Source: Streptomyces sp. DH37
GTDB taxonomy: Bacteria; Actinomycetota; Actinomycetes; Streptomycetales; Streptomycetaceae
DNA length: 64,000 bases
Assembly (NCBI RefSeq): GCF_029813835.1
Contig: NZ_JARVKV010000016.1
Span: forward strand, 1-64,000
Reading direction: 5' to 3'
Shown here: piece after piece, positions 60,189 through 64,000 of the stretch
Layout: the number at the start of each line of letters is the position of its first letter
Numbering within the stretch: position 1 is the stretch's first letter
Made by a program: the position numbers and the translations under genes
Notes under the pieces: generated by a model
What the model was told of the DNA's origin: nothing
The model's database searches: none
The model's input: only the letters and a program-made list of their open reading frames with translations

Positions 60189-61049
60189 ATGAGTGAGCCC
60201 CGGTCCGCCCCGACCGTGGGCCGGCTCGTACTGGGCAGGCGGCTCCAGGACCTGCGCGAGAAGGCGGGGTTGAGGCGCGAGGAGGCCGCGAAGGTCCTCC
60301 ACGTCGCCTCCGCCACCATCCGCAGGATGGAGACGGCCGAGGTGGCGCTGAAGATCCCGTACGTCCGGTTACTGCTGGAGGCCTACGGGATCACCGGGCG
60401 CGAGGCCGAGACCTTCGTCGCGCTGGCCGAGGAGGCCAACCGGCCGGGCTGGTGGCAGCGGTTCCGCGACGTCCTGCCGGACTGGTTCAGCGTCCACGTC
60501 AGCCTGGAGAGCTCCGCCAAGGTGATCCGGGTCTACGAGCCGCACGTCGTCCCCGGTCTGCTGCAGACCGAGGAGTACGCCCGGCACATACTGCGCAAGG
60601 GGGCGGTGGGACGGGCCCTCAGGGGAGAAGTGGAGCGGCACGTGGCGCTGCGCATGGAGCGCCAGAACCTGCTCACCCGCCCCGACGCCCCGCGTCTGCG
60701 GGTCCTGGTGGAGGAGACCGCGCTGCGCCGTCCCGTCGGCCCGCCGGAGGTCATGCGGGCCCAGGTCGACCGGCTGCTGGAGGAGGCCGAGCGGCCCAAC
60801 GTGACCCTGCAGATCACCGAGTTCTCCTCCGGGTTCCACCCGGGCACCTACGGGCCGTTCGTCCTCTTCCGCTTCGGGCTCCCCGAACTCCCGGACGTGG
60901 TCTACGTGGAGTACCTCACCGGCGCCGTCTACCTGGACGAGCGCACCGAGGTCGCCTCCCACCTCGAACTCCTGGACCGCATGTCGGCCCAGGCGGCAAC
61001 AGCACGGCGCACGAAGGAGATCCTCCGGGATTTCCGCAAGGAGCTCTGA
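60189..61049 (+). CDS. XRE-family regulator with DUF5753 domain
   Basis: 286 residues. An N-terminal helix-turn-helix (about 12-70, GRRLQDLREKAGLRREEAAK, then SATIRRMETAEVALK) is followed by the DUF5753 ligand-like domain (about 100-280, PHVVPGLLQTEEYAR, FSSGFHPGTYGPFVLFRF). Streptomyces carries many such genes, each paired with a DUF397 gene and often an RsbW-like ATPase, and some act in development. ATG 60189 lies at the expected start. The DUF397 gene follows 1 nt after the stop. Confidence 0.92.
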   Translation: MSEPRSAPTVGRLVLGRRLQDLREKAGLRREEAAKVLHVASATIRRMETAEVALKIPYVRLLLEAYGITGREAETFVALAEEANRPGWWQRFRDVLPDWFSVHVSLESSAKVIRVYEPHVVPGLLQTEEYARHILRKGAVGRALRGEVERHVALRMERQNLLTRPDAPRLRVLVEETALRRPVGPPEVMRAQVDRLLEEAERPNVTLQITEFSSGFHPGTYGPFVLFRFGLPELPDVVYVEYLTGAVYLDERTEVASHLELLDRMSAQAATARRTKEILRDFRKEL

Positions 61050-61050
61050 G

Positions 61051-61287
61051 ATGGACCGCGTGTACAACGGCATGCCCGCCGGCGACCTCGGCACCGAGGG
61101 CTGGCACAGGCCGTGGAGCGGTGGCGACGGCGGCACCTGCCTGGAGGCGCGGAAGCTGCCCGACGGCCGCGTCGCCATCCGGCAGTCCACCGATCCGGAC
61201 GGTCCCGCGCTGATCTACACCCCCGGTGAGATCGACGCGTTCATCCGGGGTGCCAAGGAGGGGAAGGCGGACTTCCTCCTCTCCTGA
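61051..61287 (+). CDS. DUF397 protein
   Basis: 78 residues, single DUF397 domain (WHRPWSGGDGGTCLEAR, then TPGEIDAFIRGAKEG). Small acidic partner of the upstream XRE protein. It starts 1 nt after the XRE stop. The usual WxKSSxSxxxxxCVEV core is present in divergent form (Cys and Glu kept). A strong terminator follows. Confidence 0.9.
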   Translation: MDRVYNGMPAGDLGTEGWHRPWSGGDGGTCLEARKLPDGRVAIRQSTDPDGPALIYTPGEIDAFIRGAKEGKADFLLS

Positions 61288-61298
61288 CGTCCGCGGAT

Positions 61299-61337
61299 CC
61301 CCGGCCGGCGGGCTCCAGGCCCGCCCGCCGGCCGGGG
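61299..61337 (+). terminator. Strong stem-loop after the XRE/DUF397 operon
   Basis: A perfect 15-bp stem (61299-61313 with 61323-61337) and a 9-nt loop, 12 nt after the DUF397 stop. No T-tract. Confidence 0.8.
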
Positions 61338-61404
61338 ACCCGTCCCCACGCACGACCCGACGACCACTCACCCAGGCGGCGGGACAGACCACAGGGCCGA
61401 CGAC

Positions 61405-63333
61405 ATGAGCCGGACACGGAGCCGGTCGGCCCGGGAGCCGGTCGAGATCGACACCTCCGTCCCCAGCATCGCGCGCGTCCACGACGCCATCCTCGGCGGC
61501 AAGGACGACCACCCGGTGGACCAGGAGATCGCCGAGCAGGTGGCCAGGGCCTTCCCCGACGGAGGCGAGGGCGCGCGGACCAACCGCAGACTGCCGGTCC
61601 GCGCGGTGCGCCGCATGGCCCGCCAGGGCATCGACCGGTTCCTGGACATCGGCTCCGGCCTGCCCACCGCGCAGAACACCCACCAGGCGGCCCAGGAGAT
61701 CAACCCCGAGGCGAAGGTCGTCCACGTCGACAACGACCCCGTCGCCCTCGCGCTGCCGGAGGACAACGAGCACACCGTCGTCGTCACCGCCGACATACGC
61801 GAGCCCGACGTCCTGCTGAACCACCCCGACGTGACCGGGACGCCGGACCCCGGCCGCCCGGTGGGACTGATCCTCAACGCGGTGGTCCACCACCTCCTCG
61901 ACGAGGAGGACCCCGCCGGTCTGGTGGAGACCTACGAGAGGTGGCTGGGCCCGGGCGGCTGTCTGCCGCTCACCCACTTCTGCTCCTCCACCCCCCAGGC
62001 CCGCGGCCTGGAGTCGGTGCTGCGGGAGGCCCTCGGCCGGGGGCAGCTGCGGAGCTTGGCGCGGATCGCCGCCTTCTTCGAGTGCCTGGAGATGGCCGAG
62101 CCGGGCGTGGTGTACCTGCCGTACCGGCAGCCCGACGAGCCGGTGACGGCCCCGCCGGACATCGCCGGCCTGCTGGTGGCGGGCGGCCCGGGCCGCGAGC
62201 CGCGGGAGCAGCCGCCCGGCCCCGGGCTCCCGGGCCCGGGCGTCCCGGTCCCGCGTCCGTACGGTGCGCCGAGACGTGCGGACGCGTTCCGCGGGTCCCG
62301 CCCCCACGGACGGCGGGCCCGCGCACGTCCGCTCCCGCCACCGGTCCCGGGGGCCGCGGACCTCCCCGCTGTGCCGCGGGAGCCCGCCGCACCCGGCCCG
62401 CGCCGCGCCGGTGGGGCGGCCACGGCTCGTCGGCGCCGCTTGGCACACTTTTCCCATCCGTTTCGGTGGCGCTCCTCCCCCGGCCGGACCGGCAGCGGGC
62501 CGGGTACGAACGCACGGGCCCGGATGAGTACGACTACTCAGGCGCCGCCGGACACGCCCGGCGAGGATGAGGTCCACCGCCCCTCCCGACGTCCGGCACC
62601 CGGCGTCCGGCGGACGCACCGGACCATCCAGGAGTACGCAGAGGAGCCCGCCGTGCTCAGCACCGTCGCCCGTACCGTCGTCCCCGCGCTCGGCCGTCTG
62701 CGGGTCACCTCCGACCCCGGCGCCGACCTCGCCCCCGGCAGCATCGTCGCCGCCAACCACACCTCGCTGGTCGACCCCGGCGTCGTCCTGGCCGCCCTGC
62801 ACCGCCTGGGCACCAGGCCCGTCGTGCTGGCGACCGCCGGGCTGTGGCGGATACCCGGCCTGCGCCAGGCCCTCGTCCGCGACGGGCACGTCCCGGTGCA
62901 CCGGGGCACCGAGCGGGCCGCCGCCTCGCTGGAGGGCGCCGCCGCCGCGCTCGCGGCGGGGCGGGTCGTGCTCATCTACGGCGAGGGCGGCCTGCCGCGC
63001 CGCGCGGACTCCGGCGAGGCCGAGCCCGGTCCGTTCCGCAGCGGGCTGGCGCGGCTGGCGCTGGCCACCGGCGCGCCGGTCGTCCCGCTCGGGCAGGCCG
63101 GCTCCCGCCGGATCAGCTCCGGGTCCACCGCCAAGCAACTGGCCGGGTTCGTCACCGCCCCGCTGCGCCGCCCGGACGTCCACGTCCACGTCGGCGAGCC
63201 GGTCCGGCTGTCGGGCGACGTGGTCACGGCCACCGCCGACGCCCGCCGGGCGGTCGTCGCCGCCTGGCGGGTCGCGGCGGACCGGGCCGGCCACCCCGTC
63301 CACTCCCGGACGGACTTCGGGGCGACCGCCTGA
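61405..63333 (+). CDS. DUF574 SAM-dependent methyltransferase in frame with a PlsC acyltransferase
   Basis: One open frame of 642 residues. Residues 1-260 are a DUF574 S-adenosyl methyltransferase (PSIARVHDAILGGKDDHPVD, FLDIGSGLPTAQNTHQ, VVHVDNDPVALA). Homologues end near LLVAGG, but here no stop follows. About 115 Arg/Pro/Gly-rich residues (about 262-375) come next, and the frame continues into an acyltransferase (about 417-642). The linker looks like untranslated DNA, so loss of a stop or a frameshift is more likely than a real bifunctional enzyme. A strong internal start exists at 62653. ATG 61405 has AGGG upstream. Confidence 0.6.
   Translation: MSRTRSRSAREPVEIDTSVPSIARVHDAILGGKDDHPVDQEIAEQVARAFPDGGEGARTNRRLPVRAVRRMARQGIDRFLDIGSGLPTAQNTHQAAQEINPEAKVVHVDNDPVALALPEDNEHTVVVTADIREPDVLLNHPDVTGTPDPGRPVGLILNAVVHHLLDEEDPAGLVETYERWLGPGGCLPLTHFCSSTPQARGLESVLREALGRGQLRSLARIAAFFECLEMAEPGVVYLPYRQPDEPVTAPPDIAGLLVAGGPGREPREQPPGPGLPGPGVPVPRPYGAPRRADAFRGSRPHGRRARARPLPPPVPGAADLPAVPREPAAPGPRRAGGAATARRRRLAHFSHPFRWRSSPGRTGSGPGTNARARMSTTTQAPPDTPGEDEVHRPSRRPAPGVRRTHRTIQEYAEEPAVLSTVARTVVPALGRLRVTSDPGADLAPGSIVAANHTSLVDPGVVLAALHRLGTRPVVLATAGLWRIPGLRQALVRDGHVPVHRGTERAAASLEGAAAALAAGRVVLIYGEGGLPRRADSGEAEPGPFRSGLARLALATGAPVVPLGQAGSRRISSGSTAKQLAGFVTAPLRRPDVHVHVGEPVRLSGDVVTATADARRAVVAAWRVAADRAGHPVHSRTDFGATA
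62432..62453 (+). repeat. 22-bp repeat, copy 2 (before the PlsC domain)
   Basis: Identical to 56838-56859. Here it lies in the linker between methyltransferase and acyltransferase, about 200 bp before the internal PlsC start. Two unrelated loci sharing this block suggest a regulatory or mobile sequence. Confidence 0.75.
62653..63333 (+). CDS. PlsC-type 1-acylglycerol-phosphate acyltransferase (internal start)
   Basis: 226 residues from GTG 62653, preceded by GAGGAG with 6-nt spacing, the best ribosome site in the fused frame. It has the acyltransferase block NHTSLVD (HxxxxD catalytic pair) and a motif III variant YGEGGLPRR in place of the usual EGTRS. It transfers an acyl group to a glycerolipid at the membrane. 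ATG 62524 has no ribosome site. This is the alternative reading of the 3' part of the fused frame. Confidence 0.6.
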   Translation: MLSTVARTVVPALGRLRVTSDPGADLAPGSIVAANHTSLVDPGVVLAALHRLGTRPVVLATAGLWRIPGLRQALVRDGHVPVHRGTERAAASLEGAAAALAAGRVVLIYGEGGLPRRADSGEAEPGPFRSGLARLALATGAPVVPLGQAGSRRISSGSTAKQLAGFVTAPLRRPDVHVHVGEPVRLSGDVVTATADARRAVVAAWRVAADRAGHPVHSRTDFGATA

Positions 63334-63363
63334 ACCCCCGGACCGCCTGAGCCCGAACCGCCG

Positions 63364-63383
63364 GGCCGTCCGGCCGGACGGCC
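63364..63383. terminator. 20-bp palindrome between convergent genes
   Basis: GGCCGTCCGG is directly followed by its complement CCGGACGGCC, 30 nt after the acyltransferase stop. A probable bidirectional terminator. Confidence 0.55.
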
Positions 63384-63460
63384 GTCGCGCCGGAGAGGTC
63401 GGCGGGGCCGGCGGGATCCTGTGACGGCCCGGCGGGGCTCAGCGGGGACTCAGTGGGGGC

Positions 63461-64000
63461 TCAGTGGGTACGGGGCCCGGCCAGTTCGTCCGGCAGGCCC
63501 GGTGCCGGCTGGGGGATCTCGCCGAAGTCCTCGTCGTCGGCGGCGACGCGCAGCCGGTTGACGACGGCCTCCACCGCGGGCGGCAGTTGGGGGTGCCGCC
63601 CGCGGTGGCACTGGCTGAGCAGGTCCCGGCGTATCGAGTCCGGCAGCAGGAAGCCGCGCAGTTCCGGCACGGCGGCGCCGCGGGCGGCCCGGGGGGAGCG
63701 GCGGGCGCTTCCCAGCAGGGCGGCCTGCTCGCGCCAGTAGTCGGCGTCCCGGAACTCCCCGAGGCGCCGGTGGTGGAGGCAGAGGCAGAAGGCCGCGGTG
63801 CGGCTTCCGCCGCCGGCCGCGAACTGCCACCAGAATTGGGCCGCCTCCCGGTGGCCGACCAGATGGAGCAGGCAGCCGAAGACCAGGGCGCCCTCGGGTT
63901 CGGTGCGCTGGTGGTCGACCAGCCGCGCGAGGCTGCCGGCGGCCCGGGGGGAGCCCACCACCAGGGAGATGGCCAGGTCGAGGTCGTGGGCGGCCTGCTC
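63461..64000 (-). CDS. Hypothetical protein, 5' end outside window
   Basis: The last 179 residues of a minus-strand protein that continues past the right edge. It is helical with repeated Leu/Ala/His patterns (LVFGCLLHLVGHREAAQFWWQFAAG, read in two parts, and ALCL-like segments), suggesting TPR-like or regulator C-terminal helices. It ends IPQPAPGLPDELAG. No domain is recognised; the N-terminus would decide its class. Confidence 0.55.
   Translation of the reverse strand, partial: EQAAHDLDLAISLVVGSPRAAGSLARLVDHQRTEPEGALVFGCLLHLVGHREAAQFWWQFAAGGGSRTAAFCLCLHHRRLGEFRDADYWREQAALLGSARRSPRAARGAAVPELRGFLLPDSIRRDLLSQCHRGRHPQLPPAVEAVVNRLRVAADDEDFGEIPQPAPGLPDELAGPRTH

Overview
The window comes from a high-GC actinomycete, most likely Streptomyces or a close relative. 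The evidence is the extreme G+C at third codon positions, frequent GTG starts, 4-nt GTGA/ATGA gene overlaps, and typical lineage families: an NsdA-like regulator, a LAL (large LuxR) regulator beside a class I terpene synthase, a TioE-type double MerR regulator, XRE-DUF5753/DUF397, a DUF574 methyltransferase, and sigma-R- and sigma-B-type promoters. I see no tRNA, rRNA, insertion sequence, prophage or CRISPR array.

Layout. (1) 1-7.3 kb, minus: a three-gene condensin operon of the JetABC/MksFEB/EptABC kind. The SMC-like ATPase runs off the left edge, and the first 41 bases of the window duplicate bases 1424-1464. (2) 7.3-14.5 kb: a HEAT-repeat protein, an NsdA-like developmental repressor, an APH-type phosphotransferase and a secreted PGRP/amidase. 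(3) 14.5-23.8 kb: a small conserved protein, a LAL regulator divergent from a sesquiterpene-type cyclase, a leucine-rich-repeat protein, a Tat-exported serine hydrolase and a FAD oxidoreductase. (4) 23.8-41.3 kb: a dense partner-switching and stress-signalling block. It holds a 1388-residue PAS-GAF-HisKA-HATPase-REC-PAS-GAF-PP2C-HATPase protein coupled to a STAS protein, a second STAS protein, a Ser/Thr kinase with C-terminal TPRs, a DUF4383 membrane protein behind a textbook sigma-B promoter, a metallo-beta-lactamase-fold protein, a complete stressosome operon (RsbR-RsbS-RsbT, a HATPase-PP2C fusion, an RsbU-like PP2C), a MarR regulator, a PP2C protein with altered metal-site residues and a MEDS-HATPase protein.

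(5) 41.3-47.9 kb: a persulfide-detoxification system. The cstB-like gene, a YgaP-like rhodanese and a TauE exporter are translationally coupled behind two CsoR-family operators. The likely regulator is a CstR-like CsoR homologue lacking the copper-ligand His. It lies 3 kb away, downstream of a thioredoxin gene that has a perfect sigma-R promoter. An erythromycin-esterase-family gene and a divergent TioE-type regulator sit between the two halves. (6) 47.9-55.1 kb, minus: one tightly overlapped operon with a membrane-anchored universal stress protein, a full Mrp (Mnh) cation/proton antiporter and an AI-2E-family transporter. (7) 55.1-59.1 kb: a CBS-BON pseudogene remnant, a tandem universal stress protein and a dhaKLM operon for PEP-dependent dihydroxyacetone phosphorylation. 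(8) 59.1-64 kb: a frameshifted RsbW-like ATPase beside a 9-bp minisatellite, an XRE/DUF397 pair with two strong dyads in its promoter, a DUF574 methyltransferase in frame with a PlsC acyltransferase, and a truncated hypothetical gene at the right edge.

The genes from 24 to 59 kb share a stress theme: partner switching, sigma-B and sigma-R promoters, sulfur stress, Mrp antiport, universal stress proteins and glycerol/DHA use. All functions are inferred from sequence motifs read by eye; no database search was run.
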